Shown: positions 16,490 through 25,680, numbered from the stretch's first letter. The stretch: 46,025 nt of DNA from Candidatus Acidiflorens stordalenmirensis (GCA_003139995.1 PLIC01000064.1:1-46025), one strand, 5' to 3'. Numbers and translations are program-made. Notes: a model not told the origin generated them from the sequence alone.

Positions 16490-17398
16490 ATGAGTAAAAT
16501 CGCCAAAGAAAGTGTACTGCTGCTATCGCTGTTGCTGATTGCGGCGATGGTGCAATTCTTCGCCCAGTCGCTGCCCATGGCGCTCTGCCTGTACTTTCTG
16601 CCGACTTTGTACTCGGCGTACTACTTCGGACGCCGGCACGCGACTTTGACCGCTTTCGCCTGCGTATTCCTGGTCGTTCTGCTCGACTTTCTGAACAACA
16701 TGATGCCTGCACACCGGGTGCTATCGTTGCCTGGGGAGCGGCTGTTCAACTTTGCCATCTGGGCAGGGGCTTTGGTGGTTGTTGGCTACGTGATGGGCAC
16801 ACTTTACGAGCGCAAGCAGGCGATGACCACCGACATCCGGGAAAGTTTCAGCGGGCTGCTGCTGGTTTTGCAACACGTCATGGCCAACGAGAAGCTCGGC
16901 GTAGGTGAGACCCAGCGCGTGGTGGAGGCGTCGACAAGAATGGCGGAGGCGATGGGCTTGGGTTCGGATCGCATCGAGTTGCTGCGGTCGGCAGTGTTGC
17001 TGCGGGACCTGAGCAAGCTCGGCATCACGAACGACATTCTCTACAAGGCCGCCGACATGAGCCGCGACGAAGTGGTGGCGAGTTTCCGCAAGTCCCGCAA
17101 GGCGGATGGGCGCGCGCAGGCCGCCGGGAATTCGCTGCGGCGGGTGATTCCGATCATCGTCGCGCAGCAGATTGTGCAGGACCAGGGAGCGCGTTCGGTC
17201 AACGTTCCGATCGAGGCTCACATTCTGGCCGTGGCGGATGCTTATCAGAAATTAATCAGTGGCGCCGACGGCAAAGCTCTGTCGCCCAGCCAGGCCGAGC
17301 ACGAGATTGTGGCGCGGGCAGGCCAGAAGTTCCACCCTGGCGTGGTGCAGGCCTTGACGAAAATCCTGGACGGGCAAGCTCAGGGCGCGGGGGCATAA
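16490..17398 (+). CDS. Membrane protein with degenerate HD-GYP-like domain
   Basis: A 302-residue protein with four or five N-terminal membrane helices (about 8-110), of the kind seen in sensor proteins. A cytoplasmic helical domain follows (about 120-300). The segment RIELLRSAVLLRDLSKLGIT, then NDILYKAADMS, lines up with the HD-GYP motif LxxAALLHDIGKIGIPD-x-IL-x-K. The metal His is Arg (R172) while the Asp is kept (D173), and GK is SK. The HxxxG and GYP motifs are not found. C-di-GMP hydrolysis is therefore unlikely; binding or scaffolding is more plausible. The start at 16490 fits a first helix right after MSKIAKE. An earlier ATG at 16415 is in frame but less likely. Confidence 0.75.
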   Translation: MSKIAKESVLLLSLLLIAAMVQFFAQSLPMALCLYFLPTLYSAYYFGRRHATLTAFACVFLVVLLDFLNNMMPAHRVLSLPGERLFNFAIWAGALVVVGYVMGTLYERKQAMTTDIRESFSGLLLVLQHVMANEKLGVGETQRVVEASTRMAEAMGLGSDRIELLRSAVLLRDLSKLGITNDILYKAADMSRDEVVASFRKSRKADGRAQAAGNSLRRVIPIIVAQQIVQDQGARSVNVPIEAHILAVADAYQKLISGADGKALSPSQAEHEIVARAGQKFHPGVVQALTKILDGQAQGAGA

Positions 17399-17428
17399 AA
17401 TCAGGGGTAGATTCCCGGGTAAATAAGG

Positions 17429-20284
17429 TCAAGGGGTTTCGGCCAGCGCCGAACTCTTCGAATTCTCTTTCGGCTTGTGCGAGTCTTTTCCGCGCAATTC
17501 TTTTTCTCTCAATTCCTGCCACAGGGTCACCACTCTGGATTTCAACTCGGACGTCAGCCGTTCATACGCGGCCTCGCTCGCTTCATTCACCGGCGGAGGT
17601 TGAATCGGCTTGCCGAACACCAGTTGCAGATCGGTGAACTTCGGGAACTTTTTGTGGCGGGGCCAGGCTTCGTAGAAGCCCTCGATCGCGACCGGGACAA
17701 TCGGGGCTTGCGCGTGGATCGAGAGAATCGCGGCACCCTTGCGGAATACTCTCGGGCTGCCGTCGTTGGTGCGCTCGCCCTCGGGATAGAGAATCAGAAT
17801 GTGTCCCTGTCTGAGGCCAAAGGCTCCGGCGCGCATGGCTGGCACGAGGTTCGCGTCCGGATCGAGGACCGCCACGCGAACCCATCGCGCCAGCCGCCGC
17901 ATGAATCCTGCACCGAAAATGTCGCTCGTGCCCAACGCAAAGGTGTCGCGAAACAGGCGCCACGGCAGCGCCCCGGCCAGCACCAGCGGATCCATATAGC
18001 TCTGGTGATTCGAGCAGAGCAGGTACGGGCCTTTTTCGGGCAGATTTTCGAGTCCGCGCATTTTGAGGTGAAAGCGGTCGAGCGCGAAAAGATAAATCAG
18101 TTTCCCCAGCAGAAAGAAAAAGACTTCGGCGAAAATATTGTGGCCCGCCAGCGCGAGCACATCGGGATCGGTCACCGGCTCGCTCAAGATTGTCGACCAG
18201 GCTGGCGCTGCCGCTCTGGCTTGGCCTTCGCCGCGGCTCGCGCTCCGAAGAACGGCATCGACCAGGTCGCGCACCGAATAAATTTCCCCCAGTTGCGACT
18301 CGGGCACTTCGCCGCCAAGCTGCTGCTCGAGTGCGGTCAGCAATTCGACGCGTTGCATGGAATCGAGTCCCAAATCGAGTTCCAGATTGTGGGTGGGATG
18401 AATCGCGTCGAGGCGGTTGCGCGAAGACTCGCGCGACGATTCACGAATTATGGCGAGGGCGCGCTTCACATCCTCGCGCTCCAGCCACGATTGTTCGTCG
18501 TTGGTTAGCGGCTTCTCATTCTCCGTGCCAATGCCGGAATCGCCGCTGCCGTTCGTCTGTTTCAACTCCCGAACTTTTTTTTCAATCTGGAAGCGCTTTA
18601 ACTTGCGTGTGGTCGTGCGCGGCAGGTCTTCCTGCCAAATGTCATAACTTCCCAGACGTTTGGTGGAAGCGATCTTGTGGGAGAGCGCTTCAATTTCGGA
18701 GCGGATCGCTTCTTTTGAGTTGACGATCTTGCGCGCGCGCAGCAGTTCAAAGTTGGGCACGACCACGGCGTGCAGACGCTCTGACGCCGGATCTCCCGGG
18801 CGCGCCTCCAGCGCCATCACGCAAATCTCTTTCACGTACTGCGCCTGGAGGTAGTGCGCTTCGACCTCCTCGGGATACACATTTTTCCCATTGGCGAGCA
18901 CGATAACTTCCTTGCACCGCCCGGTGATGAATAAATTGCCGCCGGAATCGAAGTAGCCGAGATCGCCGGTGTAGAGCCAGCCGTCGCGCAGCGCCTCGGC
19001 CGTGGCCTCCGGACGATTCCAATATCCCTTCATCACGAGCGCGCCGCGAATCGCAATCTCACCTACGGGCGTGGTGCCTTCTTCCGCCGGTTGCAGGCCA
19101 ACAATCTTTTCTTCGACAATCTTGGCCTCAACTCCAGGAAAAGGCTGTCCGACTGAGCCAAAGACAATGCGCTGCCCGGGAGGGTTGATGAAGATGCCGC
19201 CTGAGGTTTCCGTCAGTCCGTACGCATTCAGAACGTCGATGCCAAAAGAGTAAAAGTCGCGGGCGATGGCGGCGTCGAATCGCGATCCGCCGGTCACCAG
19301 ATACCTCATGCGCGAGCCAAAGGTGGCGTGGATCTTTGCGAAGAAAAGTTTGCCCGCGTTGACACCGATTCGCCGCAGCGCGCGGTTGAACGCCATCAGC
19401 GCGCGCGCCAGCGACAGCGTGAACTTGCCGCGGTTGCCGAGTTCTTTGAAAATGCGCTCGTGAATCAGGTAGAAGAACTGGGGCACCACGGCAAACGCGG
19501 TGATGCCGCGTTCCTCGAAAGCGCGCAGCAATTCGGTGGTGTTCAGCGTCTCCAGGTACACGACGCGCGAGCCATTGAATAGCGGCAGGAAAAGGTTCGC
19601 CATCTGCGCGAGCACATGAAACATCGGGAGAATTCCCAACAGCGCATCTTCGGGACCAATCTTCATTGTGGCGAGCACCGAGTTCGCCTCGCCGACGAGG
19701 TTGGCGTGGGTGAGCATGACGCCCTTCGGATCGGCGGTGGTGCCCGAGGTGTAGAGCAGCGCCGCCAGGTCGTCCTCAGCGGGGACGATGGGCTGAAAGC
19801 CAGCGGGGCCGGCGGCGAAGATGGAATCGAGATCGGCGGCGAAGTTGGGTTCGGTCACGTTAGTCTGAATGAAATTTCGTTCGGTTGCCGCCGACGTCAT
19901 CACTAGACCCACGTTGATTCCCTCGACCGATTCCATCGCCGCCGGAAGATGCTGCGCATCGCAGAACAGCAGGGAAGCCCCGCTGTCGATCAACAACGTC
20001 TTCACCTGGCCCGCGTGGAAGGCCGTGTCGAACGGAACTGCCGTCCGTCCGGCGGCGATGATCCCTAAATATGCCGCCACCCATCGTGGATGGTTCGCCG
20101 CCAGAATCGCTACGCGCGCGTCGCGCGGAACCCGCGTCGAAAGCCAATTTGCGACGCTCTCCGACATCCGCGTCAGTTCCGCGAAGGTGACACGCTCAAT
20201 CGTCTGCTGCCGCTGAATCTCAAGGGCAATGTTGTCGGGGAACTTCCGGGCCGATTCCTGAAACCGCTCATAGAACGTGGGCAT
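17429..20284 (-). CDS. Acyl-AMP ligase / acyl carrier / PlsC acyltransferase fusion
   Basis: A 951-residue three-domain enzyme. Residues 1 to about 570 are an AMP-forming ligase with Y178-TSGTTADPKG and the later AYGLTETSG and YTGDLGYFD blocks. Residues about 605-690 are an acyl-carrier domain with LDLGLDSMQRVEL, where S642 should carry phosphopantetheine. Residues about 735-920 are a PlsC/LPLAT acyltransferase with NHQSYMD (759-765) and YPEGERT. The natural reading is activation of a fatty acid, loading on the built-in carrier, and transfer to a lysophospholipid. This is like E. coli Aas but with reversed domain order and its own ACP. It stands alone on the minus strand. The acceptor lipid is unknown. 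Confidence 0.93.
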   Translation of the reverse strand: MPTFYERFQESARKFPDNIALEIQRQQTIERVTFAELTRMSESVANWLSTRVPRDARVAILAANHPRWVAAYLGIIAAGRTAVPFDTAFHAGQVKTLLIDSGASLLFCDAQHLPAAMESVEGINVGLVMTSAATERNFIQTNVTEPNFAADLDSIFAAGPAGFQPIVPAEDDLAALLYTSGTTADPKGVMLTHANLVGEANSVLATMKIGPEDALLGILPMFHVLAQMANLFLPLFNGSRVVYLETLNTTELLRAFEERGITAFAVVPQFFYLIHERIFKELGNRGKFTLSLARALMAFNRALRRIGVNAGKLFFAKIHATFGSRMRYLVTGGSRFDAAIARDFYSFGIDVLNAYGLTETSGGIFINPPGQRIVFGSVGQPFPGVEAKIVEEKIVGLQPAEEGTTPVGEIAIRGALVMKGYWNRPEATAEALRDGWLYTGDLGYFDSGGNLFITGRCKEVIVLANGKNVYPEEVEAHYLQAQYVKEICVMALEARPGDPASERLHAVVVPNFELLRARKIVNSKEAIRSEIEALSHKIASTKRLGSYDIWQEDLPRTTTRKLKRFQIEKKVRELKQTNGSGDSGIGTENEKPLTNDEQSWLEREDVKRALAIIRESSRESSRNRLDAIHPTHNLELDLGLDSMQRVELLTALEQQLGGEVPESQLGEIYSVRDLVDAVLRSASRGEGQARAAAPAWSTILSEPVTDPDVLALAGHNIFAEVFFFLLGKLIYLFALDRFHLKMRGLENLPEKGPYLLCSNHQSYMDPLVLAGALPWRLFRDTFALGTSDIFGAGFMRRLARWVRVAVLDPDANLVPAMRAGAFGLRQGHILILYPEGERTNDGSPRVFRKGAAILSIHAQAPIVPVAIEGFYEAWPRHKKFPKFTDLQLVFGKPIQPPPVNEASEAAYERLTSELKSRVVTLWQELREKELRGKDSHKPKENSKSSALAETP

Positions 20285-20370
20285 GGGTCGAAGAAAATAT
20301 TACAGGAAATCGAGGTGTATGGGCTGGGGCCCTCAGCGACCGCCCATCTACCGTCTGGGGGTAGATTCGT

Positions 20371-20871
20371 TTATTTGCTCGGCTTTTTCATTTCACTCTT
20401 GATTTTGTCTTTTACCCCGCCCAAAAATGCCGTTGTAGCTTTCATGTCTTTACAGAAGGGATCCTTTGTTTCGCCCTTCAGGGCCATGGTGATAGTCACC
20501 TTCTTCGCCGCAAAGTCAAACCGCAAGGTGTTCACCACGCATATCGGGGAACTATCAATGGCGATCAGTTCCCGTTTGTCCCAGCGGAGAATATCGAAAC
20601 TGTTGAGAGTTGCCCCAGCTTCTCCGGAGAGGTACGTAGCGTCAGCTTCCTCGCAAAAGCCAAAACGCTCATAGCAGTGAATTTCGGTGGACCATACCGC
20701 CAAGTGGTCGTCGGCGTCCGACCATCTGCCCACGGCGTAGGCATACAGGGTTTCGGTTTTCTGCGCTCCTGCCACGACCGAACTGACGTCGAGAATTTGT
20801 GGGGTCTGATCCTGGGCGTAAACGAAAGCCGTTGATAATAAAACGACCACAAAAAGTAGGATTCGTTTCAT
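20371..20871 (-). CDS. Secreted protein of unknown function
   Basis: A 166-residue protein starting at 20871 behind GGAGGAA, with signal peptide MKRILLFVVVLLSTAFVYAQ. The mature part has four cysteines (IHCYERFGFCEE, SPICVV, DPFCKDM), probably two disulphides, and a charged C-terminus (KDKIKSEMKKPSK). No family is recognised. The segment TLRFDFAAKKVTITMALKG looks like a beta-strand pair. It stands alone after the acyltransferase fusion gene. Confidence 0.8.
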   Translation of the reverse strand: MKRILLFVVVLLSTAFVYAQDQTPQILDVSSVVAGAQKTETLYAYAVGRWSDADDHLAVWSTEIHCYERFGFCEEADATYLSGEAGATLNSFDILRWDKRELIAIDSSPICVVNTLRFDFAAKKVTITMALKGETKDPFCKDMKATTAFLGGVKDKIKSEMKKPSK

Positions 20872-20959
20872 GGTTCCTCCAATTCTCAAATGGCAAGCGT
20901 CGATACATCGGATGGAGCCTGATGGGGTGAATATACTAAAGAGAAAGGGTGAAAACTAG

Positions 20960-21103
20960 GCATCGATCCGATCGGTACTGGGTCAGTTTGAATCGACGGA
21001 TCACGTTTGGAGCCTCGCGGAATTGATCGCGCTGATACCAAAGCCCAGTGTGTCGGCATCGCGGATCGAAAGAGAACTCGTATTGCAAGCCCTTGGCCGC
21101 TAA
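20960..21103 (+). pseudogene. Possible transposase C-terminal remnant
   Basis: An open frame without start codon reads ...STDHVWSLAELIALIPKPSV, then SASRIERELVLQALGR and a stop at 21101-21103. The DHVWSLAELI stretch resembles the end of IS1-like transposases as remembered, but the match is short. It runs through the left 16-bp inverted repeat at 20974 and converges on the hydrolase gene. Confidence 0.25.
20974..20989 (+). repeat. Left 16-bp inverted repeat of a 1-kb cassette
   Basis: GGTACTGGGTCAGTTT, exact reverse complement of 21973-21988. The identity stops abruptly on both sides of the 16 bp. Similar GGGTCAGTTT ends occur on some insertion sequences, as far as memory allows. Confidence 0.8.
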
Positions 21104-21864
21104 ATCTTAGGCTTTTGAATGTCGGGCAACTCGTGCAGCATTGTTATCATTTGCTCGAAAGTAGCGAGTCGCTGTGATACTTCTTCTGCTGAATGCTGGT
21201 TAGTACAACCAAAAAATGCGTTAATGGCGGCTCGGAAGAAACAGTTAGCGTAGCACTCTTGTTCCAGCACTCCATCTTTCGTGTCTAGGAAATCCTTGGA
21301 ACTGTCATGGCAGATGGTGCCGTATTGCGTTATTCCATCACAGTTAGGATCAATGGACTTGATTGCGTGCAGCACTGTAAAGGCTAACAAGGCTCGATCC
21401 TTGTCTGTTTTTGCGAAAGGATACGCCCAATCTGTCAATGGCTTTGCAATAGACCTTCCGCAGCCGATGAATGCGTATGGTTCGGATGCCTCGTAACACG
21501 CCGAACCATCGCAGACCATTAACGAAAGTCCCTCGTCCCTGTGGCGAATCGCGGCTATCAATTGCAGCCCCAAGTCTCCTATCGACTGTTGGTGGGCGCT
21601 GTTAAATTCTGCCGTTTCTAGCGAGATCGTTTCTCTTGCTATAGCCAGTGAGTGATGTTTGCCAGCCATAACATTACGCAGATGTTGGATGAGTGTTTGT
21701 GCATGAGGAACGCTGCCAGCTATAGCAAAGAGAGCATCAACGTCTTTTCCGATGGCGTGCCTAAAAATCTTGTCCCCATAGTGTTGCGTAAATCCGTCCT
21801 CGTATAGACTGTCGGTGCAGAGAAGAATCGAGTTTTCGAGTTTGAATCCGGCTGCTATCGTCAC
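21100..21864 (-). CDS. Solitary proteasome-beta-like Ntn hydrolase
   Basis: A 254-residue protein that begins MTIAAGFKLENSILLCTDS and continues GDKIFRHAIGKDVDALFAIAGSVPHAQTLIQHLR. This is the layout of a proteasome-type Ntn hydrolase. After removal of Met, Thr becomes residue 1, Asp falls at 17 (CTDS) and Lys at 31 (GDKIF), against T1, D/E17 and K33 in 20S beta subunits. AGSVPHAQTLIQ matches the AG-x-x-x-DAQ-x-L segment. It is longer than beta subunits (about 200 residues) and has no alpha subunit or ATPase neighbour. By eye its codon use is AT-richer than its neighbours, and it lies inside a 16-bp inverted-repeat cassette, which suggests transfer. Substrate and oligomeric state are unknown. 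Confidence 0.7.
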   Translation of the reverse strand: MTIAAGFKLENSILLCTDSLYEDGFTQHYGDKIFRHAIGKDVDALFAIAGSVPHAQTLIQHLRNVMAGKHHSLAIARETISLETAEFNSAHQQSIGDLGLQLIAAIRHRDEGLSLMVCDGSACYEASEPYAFIGCGRSIAKPLTDWAYPFAKTDKDRALLAFTVLHAIKSIDPNCDGITQYGTICHDSSKDFLDTKDGVLEQECYANCFFRAAINAFFGCTNQHSAEEVSQRLATFEQMITMLHELPDIQKPKI

Positions 21865-21972
21865 ACTCTTCGTTCTCGGAAGTCGTTTAACTACACGTTC
21901 TACAAATGGCTGGGCTTGTGCAAGGCAAGCGGCTTTAGCGTCCCCATGCTACTCTCCTCCCTGTGGAAAGTG

Positions 21973-21988
21973 AAACTGACCCAGTACC
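21973..21988 (-). repeat. Right 16-bp inverted repeat of a 1-kb cassette
   Basis: AAACTGACCCAGTACC, exact reverse complement of 20974-20989. It ends 16 bp before the GGGGAG ribosome site of the antitoxin-like gene. Confidence 0.8.
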
Positions 21989-22017
21989 ATCCCATCCTAA
22001 CGTTGGGGAGAAACACC

Positions 22018-22242
22018 GTGGTGATGAAGAAGATCACGTTTAGTGCGGATGAAAACAAAATTGAACTGGCCCGCGAGGTCGCTCGCAGCGAGCACAAGAC
22101 GTTGAACGACGCCTTCCGCGATTGGTTGAACTGGTATGGCTCCCGCAAGGTGAGCCGCGTGGAAATAGCAGCGTTGTTTGAAAAACTCAAGTACGCCGAT
22201 GCTGGACGAAGGTTCACGCGGGATGAGATGAACGAACGTTAG
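22018..22242 (+). CDS. Orphan VapB-like antitoxin
   Basis: A 74-residue protein, KKITFSADENKIELAREVAR..., with the beta-strand plus two-helix layout of ribbon-helix-helix antitoxins. Its C-terminal tail ends in FTRDEMNER, as antitoxins that wrap around PIN toxins often do. GGGGAG at 22005-22010 fits the GTG at 22018 best (7-nt spacing); the ATG at 22024 is the alternative. No PIN or other toxin gene follows: the next 225 bp hold only palindromic repeats. The toxin has either been lost or never belonged here. Confidence 0.65.
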   Translation: MVMKKITFSADENKIELAREVARSEHKTLNDAFRDWLNWYGSRKVSRVEIAALFEKLKYADAGRRFTRDEMNER

Positions 22243-22278
22243 GTCCGTTTCTTTAGGCTTCTCGCTCTGTGGCGCCTC

Positions 22279-22335
22279 GGCGGCTAAAGCCGCCCGCGAT
22301 TTTTGCCGGGCTTACGGCGCGGCTGAAGCCGCGCC
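22279..22335. repeat. Pair of perfect GC-rich palindromes
   Basis: GGCGGCTAAAGCCGCC (22279-22294) and GGCGCGGCTGAAGCCGCGCC (22316-22335) are perfect stems of 7 and 9 bp around AA and GA. The second is followed by CCTTCAAAAC, like the copy at 12332. They lie between the antitoxin-like gene and secA. Confidence 0.7.
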
Positions 22336-22468
22336 CCTTCAAAACAAATTCAAGAGCTGAGTTTTCCGCAGCGGGCTTGTGGCGTTTGTCCTTCGCCATC
22401 TCTCCCGCATCTAATGTGCTAGGCTTTTACTGATACGTGGGACGCGTGTCCTCTGAAGGGTTTCTGTT

Positions 22469-25400
22469 TTGATCAACACATTGCTGGGCAAGATTTTCGG
22501 GACGAAGAACGAACGCGAGATCAAGCGTCTGCGGCCTCGTGTGGAGGCCATCAACGCGCTTGAGCCGGAGATGCGGAAGCTCTCCGACGACGAACTTCGC
22601 GGCAAGACGGCGGAGTTTCGCGCGCGCATTCAGGAGCGTCTCAGCTCGATTGCCGACGAACCGGAAGCGGATTCCGATCTCCAGGATATTGACCGCCAGA
22701 AGGAAATCGAAACCGAGCGCGCCGAGGTGCTCAAGGGGGTTCTCGACGAGCTGCTCGATGAAGCGTTTGCCGTGGTTCGCGAAGCCGGACGGCGCATGCT
22801 CGATATGCGGCACTTCGATGTGCAGTTGATCGGCGGCATGGTTCTGCACGAAGGCAAGATCGCCGAAATGAAGACCGGCGAGGGCAAAACGCTGGTCGCG
22901 ACGCTCCCGGTGTATCTGAACGCGCTGAGTGGACGCGGCGTACATGTGGTCACCGTCAACGATTACCTGGCCAAGCGCGACTCGGAATGGATGGGCAAGC
23001 TCTACAGTTTTCTCGGTCTTACAGTTGGCGTCATCGTCCACGACCTTGACGATGCGGAGCGCCGCGCCGCTTACGCCGCCGACGTGACCTACGGCACGAA
23101 CAACGAATTCGGTTTCGACTATCTGCGCGACAACATGAAGTTTGACCTGCACGACTGCGTGCAGCGCATGCACAACTTCGCCATCGTCGACGAAGTCGAT
23201 TCCATCCTGATCGACGAAGCGCGGACGCCGCTCATCATTTCGGGGGCGAGTGAGGAATCCACCGACAAGTATTACAAGGTGAATCGCATCATCCCCAAGC
23301 TGGAAAAAGGCGAAGAAATCGACACGCAGCCGGGCGAGCCCAAGATCATGACCGGCGACTTTGTGGTCGACGAAAAACACCGCAATTGTACGGTCACCGA
23401 CGATGGCTGGGAAAAAGTGGAAAAGCTGCTGGGCATCGGCAACATCGCCGACCCGGAGAACTGGGCGCTGAAGCATCACGTGGAAACCGCCGTCAAAGCG
23501 CACGCGCTTTATAAGAAAGACGTCGAGTATGTGGTGAAAGACGGCGAAGTGCTGATTGTGGACGAATTCACCGGGCGCTTGATGCCGGGCCGCCGCTGGT
23601 CCGACGGGCTGCACCAGGCGATCGAGGCCAAGGAGAATGTGAAGATCGAGCGCGAGAACCAGACGCTCGCCACCATCACGTTCCAGAATTATTTCCGCAT
23701 GTATAAGAAGCTGGCGGGCATGACGGGCACGGCGGAAACCGAAGCGCCGGAATTCGAAAAGATTTACCGGCTCGAAGTCGTTGTCATTCCGACCAATCGC
23801 CCGCTGCTGCGTCAAGAAAATCCGGACATCGTTTACCGCACGGAGAAAGAAAAGTATTTCGCGGCTTCCGACGAAATCCAAAGGCTGCACGAGAGCGGCC
23901 AGCCGGTGCTGGTGGGCACGGTCTCGATCGAAAAGTCGGAGCGGCTTTCCGAGCTGCTCAAGAAGAAGGGAATCAAGCACGTCGTTTTGAACGCAAAGTA
24001 TCACGAGCGCGAAGCGGAGATTGTGGCGCAGGCCGGACGCAAGGGTATGGTGACCATCGCCACGAACATGGCGGGCCGTGGCACCGACATTCTGCTCGGC
24101 GGCAATGCCGAATTTATGGCTAAGCAGGAATGCGTGAAGAAGGGAATCGCGCAGCCGATCCGCGCCGCGCAAGGCAAGATCGAAGCCGAGGTTGACGATC
24201 CGAACCGCACGGTTTGGTATTACGCGGGGAATGAGTACGCCGCGCCGACCGATCAGTGGAACGAGATTTTTACGCGTTACAAGAGCGACACGGACCAGGA
24301 ACATAAGGAAGTGATCGGGGCAGGCGGGTTGCACATCTTCGGTACCGAACGCCACGAAGCGCGCCGCATCGACAATCAACTCCGTGGGCGCGCCGGCCGC
24401 CAGGGCGATCCCGGTTCGTCGCGCTTCTATCTTTCGCTTGAAGACGACTTGATGCGGATCTTCGCCAAAGAGTGGGTTTCAAACTTGCTGCAACGCCTCG
24501 GCATGGAGGAGGGCGTCCCCATCGAATCGCGCATGATCACGCGCCGAATCGAAGCTGCGCAGAAAGCCGTCGAAGGGCAGAACTTCGAGGCCCGCAAACA
24601 TCTGCTTGAGTACGACGACGTGATGAATAAGCAGCGCGAAGCGGTTTACGGGCTGCGCCGCCGTTTGCTGGAAGGACTCGACCAGAAAGATCTCATCGTC
24701 GAAGACTACGTCTCCGGGATTCTCGGCGACATTCTGGAACGGCATTGTCCGCCGAAAGAGCACGTCGCCAACTGGGACTTGAAAGCCCTGAAAGACGCGG
24801 TCTTCACGCGCTTTGGCGTTGACATCTATGTCGAAGGCCTCAAGCCCGAGCAGATGAACCGCCAGGAACTGGGCGATGCGATTTTCGACAAACTGAAAGG
24901 GCGCTATGACGCGAAAGAGAAGCTGATCGGCGCCGAAGCCATGCGCTATCACGAGCGCATGATCATGCTGAGCGTGATCGACGCGCAATGGAAAGATCAC
25001 CTGCTCTCGATGGACCACCTGAAAGAGGGTATTGGCCTGCGCGGATACGGACAGCACGATCCGCTGGTCGAATACAAGCGCGAGTCCTTCGACATGTTCG
25101 AAGAAATGATGCAGCGCTTTCAGGAAGAAACGGTCCGCTATCTGTACCTGATGCAGATCATGGAACGTCCGCCGGACTCTGGAGCGAGGCCAGGAGGCAT
25201 CGGAGGGGGACCAAACGAGCCGTTCGAGCAGGGGCCCGAAGCCGGCGTGCCTTCAGTCATCACCGGTGGTCGAGGCGGCAACGGACGTCCGCCGCGCCAG
25301 GTTGCAACCTCAGTGGACGAAATCGAAGAGGCCTTCCAGCGCAAGAAAAAGAAGGAGTTGGAACAAGCGCGCATGGCCGGAGCTGGCGATATGCAAGTGC

Positions 25401-25498
25401 AGCAGGTAGTGCGCTCGGGGGAAAAAATAGGGCGCAACGATCCTTGCCCTTGCGGCAGCGGCAAGAAGTATAAGAAGTGCTGCGGGTCGAATTCGTAG
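22469..25498 (+). CDS. secA: Preprotein translocase ATPase SecA
   Basis: A 1009-residue motor that drives proteins through SecYEG. It starts at TTG 22469 behind GAAGGG ([11 protein letters not shown]). Nucleotide-binding motifs are [15 protein letters not shown] (about 133-147), [20 protein letters not shown] and, in the second motor lobe, [15 protein letters not shown] and [14 protein letters not shown]. The C-terminal zinc hook that binds SecB and the membrane is [19 protein letters not shown]. The linker before it (about 895-930) is Gly/Pro-rich. Length is slightly above E. coli SecA (901), mainly from insertions around residues 275-320 and 560-615. Confidence 0.97.
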   Translation: MINTLLGKIFGTKNEREIKRLRPRVEAINALEPEMRKLSDDELRGKTAEFRARIQERLSSIADEPEADSDLQDIDRQKEIETERAEVLKGVLDELLDEAFAVVREAGRRMLDMRHFDVQLIGGMVLHEGKIAEMKTGEGKTLVATLPVYLNALSGRGVHVVTVNDYLAKRDSEWMGKLYSFLGLTVGVIVHDLDDAERRAAYAADVTYGTNNEFGFDYLRDNMKFDLHDCVQRMHNFAIVDEVDSILIDEARTPLIISGASEESTDKYYKVNRIIPKLEKGEEIDTQPGEPKIMTGDFVVDEKHRNCTVTDDGWEKVEKLLGIGNIADPENWALKHHVETAVKAHALYKKDVEYVVKDGEVLIVDEFTGRLMPGRRWSDGLHQAIEAKENVKIERENQTLATITFQNYFRMYKKLAGMTGTAETEAPEFEKIYRLEVVVIPTNRPLLRQENPDIVYRTEKEKYFAASDEIQRLHESGQPVLVGTVSIEKSERLSELLKKKGIKHVVLNAKYHEREAEIVAQAGRKGMVTIATNMAGRGTDILLGGNAEFMAKQECVKKGIAQPIRAAQGKIEAEVDDPNRTVWYYAGNEYAAPTDQWNEIFTRYKSDTDQEHKEVIGAGGLHIFGTERHEARRIDNQLRGRAGRQGDPGSSRFYLSLEDDLMRIFAKEWVSNLLQRLGMEEGVPIESRMITRRIEAAQKAVEGQNFEARKHLLEYDDVMNKQREAVYGLRRRLLEGLDQKDLIVEDYVSGILGDILERHCPPKEHVANWDLKALKDAVFTRFGVDIYVEGLKPEQMNRQELGDAIFDKLKGRYDAKEKLIGAEAMRYHERMIMLSVIDAQWKDHLLSMDHLKEGIGLRGYGQHDPLVEYKRESFDMFEEMMQRFQEETVRYLYLMQIMERPPDSGARPGGIGGGPNEPFEQGPEAGVPSVITGGRGGNGRPPRQVATSVDEIEEAFQRKKKKELEQARMAGAGDMQVQQVVRSGEKIGRNDPCPCGSGKKYKKCCGSNS

Positions 25499-25505
25499 GA
25501 GCTTT

Positions 25506-25680
25506 CACCGCAGAGAACGCGGAGATCGCCGAGAAATGCTTTGGCTAGAGTTCTCAGGGTCCGCAGTAAATCATTTCTTTTTGCGATCAAGCGGCGCGAT
25601 CAATCGGCTGTCCCTCGCGCTCGTCGTCTTCCTTTTCCTTCCAGTTTCTCTCTCCGTGCTCGGCGTCCCTGCGCTTAAGC
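25506..25680. repeat. MITE-like unit with inverted CCGCNGAGACGC-type ends (copy 1)
   Basis: CACCGCAGAGAACGCGGAGA (from 25506) and, inverted, a copy at about 25644-25680 (CTCTCTCCGTGCTCGGCGTC, then CCTGCGC) bound a 175-bp unit directly after secA. The arms are imperfect. No convincing gene lies inside. Confidence 0.6.

Noticed and set aside
22427-24379. 650-codon open frame on the minus strand
   Set aside because: It lies entirely over secA, whose motifs are unmistakable. The antisense frame is a by-product of high-GC codon use and shows no domain.
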